From: Trifolium pratense
Taxonomy: Eukaryota; Streptophyta; Magnoliopsida; Fabales; Fabaceae
DNA: 64,000 bases
Assembly (NCBI RefSeq): GCF_020283565.1
Contig: NC_060063.1
Span: 46,646,856-46,710,855 of the forward strand
Direction: 5' to 3'
This document shows positions 9,508-22,270 of this stretch, in pieces. Numbering within the stretch: the stretch's first letter is position 1; every line of letters starts with the position of its first letter. The notes under the pieces were generated by a model that worked only from the letters and a program-made list of their open reading frames with translations, was not told where the DNA came from and did not search any database. Both the position numbers and the translations under genes were made by a program.

Positions 9508-9718
9508 TTCTTCTTCTTCTTCTTCTTCTACTTCTGCTTTTCCTCCTTTCATCTTTCAACTCTTATTCTTCGTTTTTATTTGTCACCGTACCAAATTCCA
9601 ATTCGAGTGGGTATCTTTTCTTCCTTATTTGAGTTATTTTTTCTAATTTGCAATGAACACAACCCTACTTTCTCTAATTTGAATTTGAATCCTTTATTCT
9701 CTCTCTTGTCCTTTTTAT
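9508..9718 (-). promoter_or_regulatory. 5' flank of the F-box pseudogene
   Basis: Directly upstream of the ATG, on the minus strand, is a GAA-repeat tract (plus strand TTCTTCTTC, 9508-9531), a common 5'-leader feature in plants. No TATA box was assigned with confidence. Confidence 0.4.
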
Positions 9719-10455
9719 TAGGGGTGACAAGGTCCAACCCGCCGGACATACCCGTTTACCACGTCATTTTTGACGGGCTGAACCTAAGTTTTGAGCTTGA
9801 CCCCTTTTGTTGCCCTGCCCCGCCGAACTCGCTTAAAAAGCGGGACGAGCACGGCACGCGGCGGGCAGGCCCGCGAGTTACATAAAAACATAAAATCTAT
9901 TTTTTTAGTAACGAATAGTATAATATGGCCCAACCTAATAAAATACAAGATTTATTTAAAGTAAATTTAGGTTTTTTTTCTTTTTTCTATTCATATACAA
10001 CCGGCGTCAAATTTATGATTATTTGTTGTCACTTTACTCTCTTATTATCGTTCTTTCTTCTTTTTATCTTTTTAGTCTTCATACTCGTTCTTCTTCTTCA
10101 CCGGATTTCTAGTGTAACTTACTTTATTTTATTACTTGAATCAACATCACATACGGTGTGTTTCGCATTTTTTTTCCGATTCATTACCCTAAACACATAG
10201 TCAAATACTTCCTTCATAATTAGAGTGACACATACATGTTTATAAGTATATAATCAATGAACTTAATAAAATAAAAAAACAAAAGAAAACTTTTTGTTTG
10301 ACGGGCCGTCCCGCCAACTCGCTTGTCCGCCATTAAACGGGGTGGGTTGTGATTTTAGACTCGGCCACCTAAGTTGGCTCGTCTCGTCGCGCTTTTAGGC
10401 GGGCTTAAGCGGGTCGAGCCTAAACGGGGCGAGCTTGCCCGCTTTGCCACCCCTA
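9719..10455. mobile_element. hAT-type non-autonomous element (737 bp)
   Basis: Ends are TAGGGGTGACAA and TTTGCCACCCCTA. Flanking 8-mers CTTTTTAT (9711-9718) and CTCTTTAT (10456-10463) match at seven of eight positions, the TSD length of hAT elements. Subterminal parts are GC-rich with GCGGGC/GCCCGC runs and the middle is AT-rich. No transposase is encoded; the 91-codon frame inside is chance. Confidence 0.8.
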
Positions 10456-10811
10456 CTCTTTATAAGGAATACTTTGGGGAAAAATGTAGTCCTATTTATA
10501 AGAAATTTTGACAAATTTTCAAATGTTTTAAAAGTTTAATTTCACTTTTATCTTTATTTATTATGAGAAAAAAGATTGAAAATAAATAAGTTAATTGAAT
10601 TGAGAGTAATTAAATAAGAGTATACATGAAATACATTTAAATTTATAACAATATTAAATGAAAATAACAATGTATAATGTGTTTCCTTGAAATGTGTAAT
10701 TTCTTCAAAGTGTTCCTTTTTAAAAGAACTAGAGAGAGTATCAAACAACTAATTAACATAGCATTTTTTTACAATTGATATTACTCACATCATTCGAGTT
10801 TTTTTAAATCT
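10456..10811. other. AT-rich spacer, no feature recognised
   Basis: Low-complexity AT-rich sequence between the hAT-type MITE and the Stowaway-like end. No ORF or repeat boundary was identified. Confidence 0.35.
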
Positions 10812-10813
10812 TA

Positions 10814-10866
10814 CTCCCTCCGTCCCAAATTGATATTACTCTCATCCTACAACATTTTTGATCATA
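10814..10866. mobile_element. Left arm of a Stowaway-like MITE
   Basis: TA followed by CTCCCTCCGTCCCAAAT is the Stowaway terminus. The complementary end TTTGGGACGAAAGAG followed by TA lies at 33859-33875. The two arms together make about 250 bp, a normal Stowaway size, once the CACTA nest and a later MITE are removed. Confidence 0.6.
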
Positions 10867-11240
10867 GACTACATGTCAAAAAGGGTGGCCAAAAGGAAAA
10901 AAAACAGTGGCCTAAGGCTTAGGCCACGATTTTTTCATGTTAGTCCACGGTTTATTAGATGTCAAATTTGCGGCCGTAGCCTTTTCTCAAAAGCCACGAT
11001 TTTGTGTAGTTTAGTCCACGGATAACAAAAAACCGTGGCGTAAAACTTTCAAAAAAGCCCATTGTTGTTTGATTGGTATTAGGCCACGGGTTTGTTTAGG
11101 CCACGGTTTCTTAGGAGTTGCCTATACATTAGCCCACGCGTTAGCAAGGGTTGCCGGTACATTAGTCCACCCTTTCTTAGTAGTTGCCTATACATTAGTC
11201 CACAATTTCATGTGTTGCCTGTAAATTATAACACAAATTA
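10867..11240. mobile_element. CACTA-like element, left subterminal region
   Basis: Short repeats in both orientations built on GGCCACGG / CCGTGGCC / GTCCACGG occur about ten times, typical of CACTA subterminal repeats. The same motif fills 32850-33120. The terminal bases here read GACTACATG rather than CACTACACC, so this end is degraded or truncated, and no clean 3-bp TSD can be read. Confidence 0.5.
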
Positions 11241-11948
11241 CCGTGGACTATAACATTTTGAAACAAACACATGTAAGAACGAAATTGAAACAAAGTAAAG
11301 AAAAGAGAAGAAATGGAATAAAGTAGAAGGGGCGCCACACTCTTTCTAATCCAAGAGAGAATGATAAGCCTATGGATGAGGATCACCACAAGAAAAGGAT
11401 TCCTTGATATGATCAGTTTTGATCCAATCCAGAACCTAAGAGCAAATACTCTCAATTACACAAAGTGTAAAAAGTTAGCAAAATTCATTGATTTGGCAAG
11501 AGTTACATGCCTCCTTTATATAGGAAAGACTTATGATGATGTAATAAGCAAAAAGTAACTCCTAAGAAAGCAAAAGGATTTCAGCCACTAACTATCATGA
11601 TAGTGGGGCTGAATTATTACAAGGAAAATGCAAAATAAAAGAAGAGATAGCGGTGCTCTTTTATTGCTTGGTGCACCACTTTCATATGCTTAGTGGAGGA
11701 GCTCTTCATTTTCCACTATCACATGCTTGGATGATAATCTTCAACTTTGGTTCTTTTTCTTCAATTTGGGCCAAACCTTCATCAACTTGGGCCGGACCTC
11801 TATTGATTTGATCATGAAGTGAACTAAGGCATCATTGACTCTTCTTGCACGCGCCCTTGTCATAGGACCTCCTAAGCTTTGGATTGCATCACTTATGTCT
11901 TGGATTGTGTCCTCATCATTCCCTCCTTCTTGAAAAGAATTCGACCTC
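11241..11948 (-). mobile_element. Chromovirus (gypsy) 3' fragment
   Basis: On the minus strand a frame at 11948-11741 reads SNSFQEGGNDEDTIQ and LGGPMTRARARRV, the conserved tail after integrase in several chromovirus polyproteins. Beyond its stop is LTR-like sequence with a TATATAAAGG box at about 11515-11525. The fragment was cut by the 11949-32555 element at its ACCTC duplication. Only the pol tail and LTR-like part remain. Confidence 0.6.
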
Positions 11949-14900
11949 TGTAACACCCCGATTTTTAAAACCAAAAAGAGGGCATTATTTTTTTTTTTTT
12001 TAAAACAACACGCTAAATAAAATATTTATCAGAGTGCGCGTGAAACTCTTTACAAGCTCATTCATTAAACCATACAAACAGAAATCAATATACAATATCA
12101 AAGATTGTATTTCACGGGCTTCCGAGAAGCAAAGTGTGCACCTGAATAATTTACATTCCAAAAGGATACATCAAGTTCACAAACCTAAACAAAACAGAAC
12201 TCGTGAACCGAATGTATCGCACGGCCAAAAGGCACTAAACATGTCTGAGTATACTATACAGTCATCCAAAAGAAACTAGGCCCTAAGCCTAAACAAAAAT
12301 GTAGCCTAACCAAAGCTACCATCTACTCTCCGGCATAATCCACGAAGTCCTCGCCATCCTCACGACCAACGGCCTCAAGTGGCACACCATCATCTAAGGT
12401 GGGGGATAACCCGTTCACGTATCAAACAAGCAAGGGTCACCAACTGGAAACAAGCATAAAAATACCAAATACACATACCAAATGCCAAGTACCAAAACGG
12501 AAAGCGAGTAAACATTTAACACATCCTCAATACCACGAAGAATAAATAAAGTGCACAGATAATCCTAATGCAAAACCTCTAATGCAATGAATGCGACAAC
12601 CACCACTGGTTTCGTAACCCTCTAACACAACAAATGCGACAACCGCCACTGGTTAATCACATGCATAACTCCCGAAATCTAACCACACTTAGACAAAGTA
12701 GCAAACACCGGGTGAAGTCACTCAGACAAATCACCGACACTATCAACTGAGGTACAACCACTACAGATCGAATACCGACTTTAACAACTACGGTACAATC
12801 ACTACAGATCGAATACCGACTAGAACAACTGCGGTACAATCACTACACATCGAATACCGACTAGAACAACTGCGGTACAATCACTACAGATCGAATACCG
12901 ACTAGAACAACTGCGGTACAATCACTACAGATCGAATACCGACTAGAACAACTGCGGTACAATCACTACAGATCGAATACCGACTAGAACAACTGCGGTA
13001 CAATCACTACAGATCGAATACCGACTTACCGGTATAGTCACTCAGACAAATACCAAGCTCCGCTCCCGTAGGATTAAGTACTCCACTCACACAACCACAC
13101 CTCGTGGTCCACTCCCGCAACCACTTATTGAACCCCATAAAATCCCTCAACCATTTGGGTGGACCCACTCTCGCAATCACACCCCGTGGTCCACTCCCGC
13201 AACCACCTCTTACCATGGACGCATGAGCATACGATACCCTTACCTATACCAATGCAACCACAATACATATATTATCACAATCATATGTAATCTCCCAACA
13301 AGCATGTCAACACATATATTTCATCAAATACTATGTCAGACAAGTAACCTCATGTATTCATCACGAACTCATATCGAGAATACATAATACAAACATGCCA
13401 AGCACTCACAAATAGTGTACAAACAAACACACAAAGCATTCACAACAACAAGCATACAATTATGCTATCGACGGAATTTAATACGGAAGTAAGAAGGTGC
13501 CCTTACCTCGGCAAGCTTCCAATTTCAAACAACTTCGAACAATTCTACACTTTCGCGCGCCCTAAAATAAGCAGCGTACAATCCATAAGTTTCTCCCAAA
13601 TATTTTAACGAAACTAAACCTATCCACAAAGGTCTAGAGGTGTCTAAGGCACTTCCTAACACTCTCGGATAATGATTCCAAGTTCTCCCCATAGTGATTA
13701 AAAATTCCCGAAGTTAAATACACTATTTTTCACAAAACAAAATACATTTTTGTTTTCAAAGCATACCATTGACCACTATGGTTTTAAACTTAGAAGAAGA
13801 CATTTACACACCACAAAAGCATATGAAAACAACCTAAAAACTTTTCAAAAATATCTCGACAAAATAATCGAGTTTTTCTTGTGTCGCAAGTTTCAAGTTT
13901 TTCTTTCCAAAAACAATCCTATAATCATTCTTTTACCCACCTATGATCACTTCATCAAAAGCATGATCATTTTTTCTCAAATGTGGACTTAGAAAAAATT
14001 TGGAAATTTCCCCCATTCACCTCCTTTAGGTTCGGCCAAGCAAAACCAAAATCTCACTTCCGCTCAAAAATTTTCGCTTCCGAGAGCTTGGTAATATCCC
14101 ATAATACCCCCAAGTCACTAATCCAAGCACCCAAAAATATTTCGGGCCAAGCCTCTAATTACGACAAAATCAATTTTTGGTTCCCAAAGACAAAAACAAC
14201 ACATATATCATTTTTACCCAAAACTTTTTGATTGGTAATTCGCCCTAGGCCATGATTGTGCCTCCCACAAAGTCTTAACAAAATTTGAAAACTCCTCCTC
14301 ACTTTTCACAATTTTTCTCATGACCAAAATTTTGAAAATAAAACCAACACTTCAAAGTTTTCCATACAAAACCCTAGTGATCATTCTACTAGTTCACATG
14401 GCCATGGAATTGATCAACCAAACCACTTTGAGCATCAAAACAAAAGTTTCTAAAAATATGTTCATCAAACCTCAAGAACACACACAAAAATTATTTTTCT
14501 TGTTTCACAAAACAAAGTCCATAATCTAACATCCATTTCTCTACTAAGCTCATAAACAACACCAAAAAGAAAAGGACAAAACAATTTTTCAAAGTTATGA
14601 TCATTTCAAATAACTTTTTCAAACCCTAACAAAAGATTTTGTGAAAACTTTAATCACCATGGAAATCATCATCTACTAAGCTTAAACAAGCTAGTTTACC
14701 ACTCATAAACACTTCTATGGAACCAAAACTAATTAAAACTAGATTCTAGAATATTTTCCTCAAGAACATAATCATGGAAAACTCCTAAAATCTATGAGTT
14801 TAAACCAAACAAAAGAAGGGAGAAGGTTAGTTACCTTAAGCAAGTGATTCTCTACACTTTTCCTTAGAGCTTCCAAGCTTGAAATGGAACCAAATGGTGA

Positions 14901-15623
14901 AGAATGGAAAATTTGGTGAAGTTAGGGAATGGAAAAAGGCACTCACGGCCAAGACAAAGAAGAGGAGAGGTTTTGTGATATTTTCTAAGTCCACAAAATG
15001 TGTCAAAAGTCTCCTATGTAATAAGCTCATGATCAATTATATCCACTTGATCAAAAGGCAACTTCTCTAGGCCAATCCTAGCCCTCCATTTCACTTTAAC
15101 AAATATCTAGATATTTTCTCTCACGCCCCATAGCTCTCGCGCGCCGCGACGAGCAAAACTCGTAAAAACAGAAAACTTACGGAACGGAAGTCCGTCTTAA
15201 AATATTTCCAAAACTTATCGCCGAATCTTTTTCCGCGACTGTAATTTTCTTCCACACCCTTGAAAATTATTCTCAGGACATATCCTAACTCGCGCAATAT
15301 ATAAAACTTCCATCTAAAATTTTACTGAATTCAGAAACCGTAAAATTTTACAACAGCGGGTAAAATTCTCACTCGTTTTTCCAAAAGCGAGAATAATCCA
15401 AAACTCGTCATTCTGAATTTACATAAACCTTCTCATTCATAAAAGAGGATTACAACCCAAAAGTCTGTGTCTTTCCAGCGCACGAGCACAAAACAGACTC
15501 CATTTCAGCAAAAATCCTATTTTTGCGACGATACTCACTAAAATACTTAACCAAAAACCCTAAAACCTCTTAGCCATTATTTATTTCCTCACACAAAAGT
15601 ACTGTGGAATTACGGGTCTTACA
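11949..15623 (-). repeat. 3' LTR of the Tekay/Del-like element
   Basis: 3675 bp. Near-identical to 17874-19165 plus 30202-32555. Differences seen include seven versus six 41-bp repeat units, a 10-bp indel near 13060/18950, and scattered substitutions. Many small open frames inside are chance. Confidence 0.9.
12751..13037. repeat. 41-bp tandem repeat, seven units (3' LTR copy)
   Basis: Units begin GGTACAATCACTACAGATCG at 12751 and every 41 bp to 12997. The first and last are diverged at their ends. The other LTR has six units at 18676-18921. Confidence 0.9.
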
Positions 15624-16399
15624 TTACTACCCACCAAAAAGAAGTTTCGTCCTCGAAACTAAAGTAAGAGTAATAACTCAACTTTACGCCCGACTTCTCA
15701 AGGCTACCCACCAAGCACAAATGATACACTACAAGGTGCTACATGATCCTTCAACCCTCTTGGTCGATCGAAATTGTTAACTTAAATGCCCATTCATACC
15801 GAGCCTCTACTCGCTTATGGTCTAATCCCGTCAAACTACTTGAGAAATTTAATTTCTCTTAGGTTTTTACCCGCCAAAACTAACAATGCTAGCGTACACG
15901 GCTACAACTCTCTAGGTATTTCCAAACTATATACCTCTAGCATCGCTTAACATCGACATAAAACTTACGTTCCAAGGTTGAACTACTCGTTCTTACCCAA
16001 ACATCTCTCCAATTTCATACTTAACCCACAATTAATTTTCTGAAGGTTTTATCTCATTTCTACATCTATACTCACAACCTCCCCCAAACTATGTATAGAT
16101 CGTCACTTACCAACGTGATACTTGGCCTCCTACCTTAAATCATCACGTGATTTACCCTTAATACTCACATTTCATAATCCCATATGTCCTAAACACTCAA
16201 CTTAAACCCTTAAGGTACCCATCGTTGGTATAACTGTCGTCTAGCCACGCTAGGTTCACTCACTCTTGACTAGCAACATCCTTAATTCCAACATGACTCG
16301 CCCCGATGATTATCCAATCATCGAAATTAATTCCAAATTACCACTAAATAGTGCAAACATGCTATAATTACTACTAAGTCCTTTACAGAGTAGAAACAT
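15624..16399. other. Tekay/Del-like element: non-coding between deleted pol and the 3' LTR
   Basis: It includes a polypurine tract on the minus strand (TTTTTGGTGGGTAGTAA, 15640-15624) beside the LTR. The rest has no ORF and no recognisable pol remnant, so the deletion removed nearly all of pol. Confidence 0.6.
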
Positions 16400-17602
16400 T
16401 CAAAACAAAAGCAGTGACAAACAAACAATCCCAAGCAAACAGCACACCCAATAAACATAAAAGTGGGTTGCCCCAACATCAATCAATGCAGTTAAAGCGT
16501 TACCTACAATCTGGTAATCCTTACGGATAGCATTACTAGCTTGACCGCTCACTCCAGTGCCCATATAGTAAACACGTCCTGTGGCAGTGGGTCGAGCTCC
16601 CTGGTTTGCATTCACCGGCGGTGCCACTTTTGGAGCCTTGCAATCTCTAGCAAAGTGACCCGGTTTCTTACAATTGTAGCAGAGAGAGCCTTGCAAACCA
16701 CATTCATAGAAGTAATGGCCCTCCTGACCACAATTGTAGCATGTCCGCTTATATCTAATTCGACTGCCTCGGTTTCCTTGGTTTTCAGAATGATTTAATT
16801 CCCGATTATTCCGGGGACGGTTGTAAGGCTCATTCCCTTGCCTTCCACGATTCTGATTACTTGGACGACTAGGTCCCCCAACACTGAAACTCCTTTGACT
16901 ATTCACCCGCTTACTCCTCATGTCCTCAATTTCCTGACACTTCTCCACCAGCACCTGAAAGTGTCGAATCCCCAAGGGTACTACCGCATCTTGCAGCTCA
17001 TACCTTAAACCACCTTGGAAACGACGGCACATATATGTCTCATCAATGCCATCCCTGAAGAAACGAAAGTACCTTGACAAGGATTCAAATTTCTTCGCAT
17101 ACGCCTCCACATTCATTCCTCCCTGAGTCAGCTTCAGGAACTCTTCCCCATACCTTTCTCTTGCAGTCTCCGGAAAGTACTTAGCCAAAAACTTCCTCTT
17201 GAAATTTTCCCAAGTATATTCCTCATCAGCCGCTTCCATCAACAACCTAGTATTTCCCCACCAATACTCAGCATCACCCAACAGCTGATAAGTGGCTAGA
17301 GTCACCATCTCTTCCTCTGGGCAATGGATAGCCCCCAAAATCTTTTCCATGGCTTGAAGCCATAAATCAGCAGCAGCAGGACCTCCGTCACCTCGAAACC
17401 TCGGAGGATTCTGATTATTAAAACTGGTGAGGACACGAGTCCCCGCAGCATGAACTTCTCTTTCGCGCTTCTCCAAATCCCTTTGGGTCTTCGCGTTAGT
17501 CTGGGCAGTTATAGCAGCTGTCATCACGTTCATCGAGTTAGCCATACGTTCAACCCGGTCATCTTCCGTCACAGGATCCGCATCTGCCCGTCTTGGAGGC
17601 AT
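16400..17602 (-). CDS. Gypsy Gag with two zinc knuckles, fused to a short residual protease start
   Basis: The likely start is ATG at 17602 (MPPRRADADPV); the frame is open 14 codons further upstream from a TTG. Counting from that TTG, the retrotransposon gag domain spans about 75-240 and has the usual W-NF---F---Y pattern. Two CCHC knuckles follow at C302-C315 and C322-C335. The frame then enters protease, where DVGATHF (389-395) replaces the expected D(T/S)GA, so the active site is altered. It ends after about 20 hydrophobic residues created by the pol deletion. Gag would form particles and bind RNA; helper elements would have to supply enzymes. Confidence 0.85.
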   Translation of the reverse strand: MPPRRADADPVTEDDRVERMANSMNVMTAAITAQTNAKTQRDLEKREREVHAAGTRVLTSFNNQNPPRFRGDGGPAAADLWLQAMEKILGAIHCPEEEMVTLATYQLLGDAEYWWGNTRLLMEAADEEYTWENFKRKFLAKYFPETARERYGEEFLKLTQGGMNVEAYAKKFESLSRYFRFFRDGIDETYMCRRFQGGLRYELQDAVVPLGIRHFQVLVEKCQEIEDMRSKRVNSQRSFSVGGPSRPSNQNRGRQGNEPYNRPRNNRELNHSENQGNRGSRIRYKRTCYNCGQEGHYFYECGLQGSLCYNCKKPGHFARDCKAPKVAPPVNANQGARPTATGRVYYMGTGVSGQASNAIRKDYQIVGNALTALIDVGATHFYVYWVCCLLGIVCLSLLLF

Positions 17603-17858
17603 GTTTCCTTCAATACCAATTCTTTTGATCAAATCCTTTTCCAATCATAAAACTTCCATGTCCAATCAATAAGCATTAAGTGTAGTCAAGATACGTTTGG
17701 TTGAAGACACCCATATTAACTCATCCGCGAGTTACTCTCACGAAAACCCACTGTTACCCACTAACGACTCGCGTAACCAACGCGACTCTAACTCTAAACC
17801 GACTAACCTCAGACTGTCAACCCATGTACACACTTTCCCTTTGAAGATCTAATGCCGA

Positions 17859-17870
17859 GCTCTGATACCA
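17859..17870 (-). other. Primer-binding site (initiator-Met tRNA)
   Basis: On the minus strand TGGTATCAGAGC starts three bases inside the 5' LTR edge. It is a perfect 12-base complement to the 3' end of plant initiator-Met tRNA. Confidence 0.9.
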
Positions 17871-18675
17871 AAATGTAACACCCCGATTTTTAAAACCAAA
17901 AAGAGGGCATTATTTTTTTTTTTTTTAAAATAACACGCTAAATAAAATATTTATCAGAGTGCGCGTGAAACTCTTTACAAGCTCATTCATTAAACCATAC
18001 AAACAGAAATCAATATACAATATCAAAGATTGTTTTTCACGGGCTTCCGAGAAGCAAAGTGTGCACCTGAATAATTTACATTCCAAAAGGATACATCAAG
18101 TTCACAAACCTAAACAAAACAGAACTCGTGAACCGAATGTATCGCACGGCCAAAAGGCACTAAACATGTCTGAGTATACTATACAGTCATCCAAAAGAAA
18201 CTAGGCCCTAAGCCTAAACAAAAATGTAGCCTAACCAAAGCTACCATCTACTCTCCGGCATAATCCACGAAGTCCTCGCCATCCTCACGACCAACGGCCT
18301 CAAGTGGCACACCATCATCTAAGGTGGGGGATAACCCGTTCACGTATCAAACAAGCAAGGGTCACCAACTGGAAACAAGCATAAAAATACCAAATACACA
18401 TACCAAATGCCAAGTACCAAAACGGAAAGCGAGTAAACATTTAACACATCCTCAACACCACGAAGAATAAATAAAGTGCACACATAATCCTAATGCAAAA
18501 CCTCTAATGCAATGAATGCGACAACCACCACTGGTTTCGTAACCCTCTAACACAACAAATGCGACAACCGCCACTGGTTAATCACATGCATAACTCCCGG
18601 AATCTAACCACACTCAGACAAAGTACCAAACACCGGGTGAAGTCACTCAGACAAATCACCGACACTATCAACTGA

Positions 18676-18921
18676 GGTACAACCACTACAGATCGAATAC
18701 CGACTTTAACAACTACGGTACAATCACTACAGATCGAATACCGACTAGAACAACTGCGGTACAATCACTACAGATCGAATACCGACTAGAACAACTGCGG
18801 TACAATCACTACAGATCGAATACCGACTAGAACAACTGCGGTACAATCACTACAGATCGAATACCGACTAGAACAACTGCGGTACAATCACTACAGATCG
18901 AATACCGACTTACCGGTATAG
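18676..18921. repeat. 41-bp tandem repeat, six units (5' LTR copy)
   Basis: Same unit as 12751-13037 with one fewer repeat. Because the LTRs of one element are identical at insertion, the difference arose afterwards by slippage or unequal exchange. Confidence 0.9.
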
Positions 18922-19165
18922 TCACTCAGACAAATACCAAGCTCCGCTCACCAAGAATCCCGTAGGATTAAGTACTCCACTCACACAACCACACCTCGTG
19001 GTCCACTCCCGCAACCACTTATTGAACCCCATAAAATCCCTCAACCATTTGGGTGGACCCACTCTCGCAATCACACCCCGTGGTCCACTCCCGCAACCAC
19101 CTCTTACCATGGACGCATGAGCATACGATACCCTTACCTATACCAATGCAACCACAATACATATA

Positions 19166-21510
19166 TGTCGCGGCGCGAAAAATATCCTCGAGTGTAAACA
19201 CTCGAGAAGAAACAGAGTCGCCACCGAATTTTATTTATCCCAAAGAGGGGAAAGGAAAATATCGAGAAAACCTTGAGGGGTGAGAAAAAGGGTTCGGGAG
19301 TTGGTTATGCGAGGGGAAGGTATTAGCACCCCTCACATCCGTTGTACTCAACGGGAACCTTTTAGAGGGAAATTGTTTGTTTGCTTTAATGTGTTTTTTA
19401 ATGTTTGCTTGATTACTCGTTTCTTGCTTCATCGATAGAAAAAGTTTGTTTTTATTATTATTTATGTTATTATGGATGCGGGGAAAAAGGTTTTGTTTTT
19501 TATTATTGTGCCCGACAAGATGTTGAATCCTGCTCCTACGTATTCCCAGCTGCAATGGAAAAATCAGGGTTTCGTAGTTCATGGTAAAAAATGTTTGTGG
19601 GTTGATTGTTTTTAGACGTATGACGTCTAAGTCGCATTCTCGTAGTTAAACTCTGCTTGTATGCTCGCACAATGGAGGCTTAAGCGTTATTTGTATTACG
19701 AAGAATGTCGCATTCTTGTATTTAAACGCTGCTTGTATGCTCGCACGGTGGAGGCTTTAGCGTTGTTTGTGTTACGGAGAATGGACGAAAACGTCACCCG
19801 TTTTGTGAAAAGGGTTTTACTTTTACTGCGCGCGAGGGCAGTGAAAAAGGTTTGAGTGTGTTGAGTTGATTTTATGAGTTTTTGTGAAAATGTTTGAGAA
19901 TGAGGATGGTCCGAGACGCGAGTCATACGTCAGGGCCTCGGAACCATCCGGGTAGAGAAAGTCATACGGCAGTCCCTTCCTTTTTCATCCTTTTAATCTT
20001 AAGTCGTTTTAGTTTGATTTAACGAAATCAAAAGAAAAGATTAAGAGATATTTTTACGTGCTTTAAGGTTGGAGAATGAGAATGGTCCGAGACACGAGTC
20101 ATACGTCAGGGCCTCGGAACCATTCGGGTAGAGAAAGTCATACGTCAGTCCCTTCCTTTTTCATTCTATTTATTGAGTTTTTTACGAGCAAATCAAGCAA
20201 ACAAAAATATATACATATATGCGCCAATTGAAGCTTTTTGTTATCCTCGTCAATTTTGCTCAAATCGCATTTATTACAAGTAAGAAAAAAGTTGAGTTTT
20301 GGGGTTTTTTCAAGAAATAAGCACTTATTTAAATAAGCACTTAAAAATGGACAAAAACGCCACTGGGGTGCAGAATGGGTTCTGGGGGTGAAGCAATAGC
20401 AATCTGCAGCACCAGGCCCAGCCCAGACTAAATCGTCCAAACAAGAAAAGAGCAAAACAAAAATTAATCAGGTACAGCGTTAAGATAAGGGTGTATGGTA
20501 GGCTTCCCGGATCTAGGCCTTTTGATTTGATCAAATGGCTTGGATTTAAAAATCCACTAACAGATCTCGGCCTTACATCCGATCTAACGATTGTGTTTTA
20601 AAAATAAAGGGATGGGGGGCGCGCTGAGCAAGAAAGGGGGGTACAATGAGTAACAACTCATCTTCCTCACCTCTTCTTCCTCACGACAGTAACAAAACTT
20701 CCATTAAAGCTCAAACGGAGCTTTTCGAAAAAAACATTTTGGCCTCAAAAACCATAAAAGAATACACTATTTCGCTTCATTTTTCGCACTGATCATGAAT
20801 CTATGCTTAGATTTCACAGTGGAGGCTTATAATTCGAAAAAACGGAACAACAACTTGAGAACTCAAAAACCAAAATATGATTTTAAGCAAGCTTAAGCAA
20901 AATTAACGAATGGAAAAGCTTCAGTGGGTGTTCATGAGTAAAAAACGTTTAGAAACCTACTTGTTTTGAGCTTTGTATCAGTGGGTGTGTTAACCCCTTT
21001 TTCTTGGCAATTTTGGAGTTTTGGGTAGGCTTTTCTGGACGGTTTTCTTTCGTTTTTCCTTGTGTGTTTCGCTACTGTTATGTGTTAGAAGATATTAGTG
21101 AAAGAAAATTGAAGTTTTAGGGTGGTTTGAATGGATTTCGAAAATTTGGAAAAGTGGTGAAAATATGAGCTTTTTGGTTATTTTTCTGTCTCTGTTTTTT
21201 CTCAAAAATCGCCTCCCTTTGTTCTTAATTCTGCTATCAATTTATAGAGAGTGTTGCTGAGCTCTCATGTCCAGTGGATAAAATGGAGTTTGGATTTTCT
21301 ATTGTTTTGGCACAAAATGTGGTTTTGGCAGGGATCAAAAGGGAATGGAGTGGCTGCACTTTTGCTTTGAGTGCATTCATGGGGAAGACTGAACTTATTT
21401 TGGGAAAAGATCATGAAAAGAAGAAGCTGAAAATAAGGGATGAAGGAGGCGCATAGCAGCAACAACAGTGTTGTTGTTTTTTTCTCTTCTTTTTTTTTTT
21501 AATTTTTGAT

Positions 21511-21544
<34 letters not shown>

Positions 21545-21626
21545 GAAAATAAGTGAAAAATAGAAAAATAATTGAAAAATAAAAAAATAATTGTAAAAAG
21601 AGGTAGGACAAAATTAGGGTATGACA
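19166..21626 (-). repeat. 3' LTR of the Ogre-derived element
   Basis: 2461 bp, apparently identical to 27736-30196. Contains two diverged copies of a block around GAGTCATACGTCAGGGCC (19920-19990, 20095-20155) and a (TAA)n microsatellite at about 21510-21543. Confidence 0.9.
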
Positions 21627-21810
21627 GCTGCCCCTATTTAATTATCTTGGACCCATGAGTATGAATGACCTTTGTCTTCATAATCTTGAGGTGCAAGGTA
21701 ATTAAATACAAATGCCCTAATTTTGCTCCATGGAGAAAAATGAATTTGATGATGATAAAGAATGAGATCCACTTCCCTGGAAAAGTCGGATACTCAAGGT
21801 AGAGATGATT

Positions 21811-22270
21811 CTGATTTTATTCAGCCGCCCACACTGAAGGTCAATCCCTTGATCCGTGATTCGATCTTATTCAGCCGCCCACACTGAAGGTCAATCCTTG
21901 GTTTGATCTCATTCAGCCGCCCACGCTGAAGGTCAATCTTTGAAAGTGATTTTATCCAGCCGCCCACACTGAAGGTCCATCTTCTTTTGATCTTATTCAG
22001 CCGCCCACACTGAAGGTCGATCCTCTTTTGATTTTATTCAGCCGCTCACACTGAAGGTCAATCTTCTATTTTGATTTTATCCAGCCGCCCACACTGAAGG
22101 TCCATCCACTTTTGATCTTATTCAGCCGCCCACACTGAAGGTCAATCTCTTTTTGATTTTATTCAGCCGCCCACACTGAAGGTCAATCACCTTTGATCTT
22201 ATTCAGCCGCCCACACTGAAGGTCAATCCACTTTTGATCTTATTCAGCTGCCCACACTGAAGGTCGATCC
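21811..22270. repeat. Tandem repeat of about 40-49 bp, eleven units
   Basis: Each unit contains CAGCCGCCCACACTGAAGGT followed by a variable AT-rich spacer ending GATCTTATT or GATTTTATT. It lies near the 3' end of the Ogre-derived element, a place where Ogre elements commonly carry tandem repeats. Confidence 0.9.

Noticed and set aside
9925..10200. Membrane protein frame at 9925-10200
   Set aside because: Hydrophobic only because the AT-rich interior of the hAT-type MITE is T-rich on this strand.
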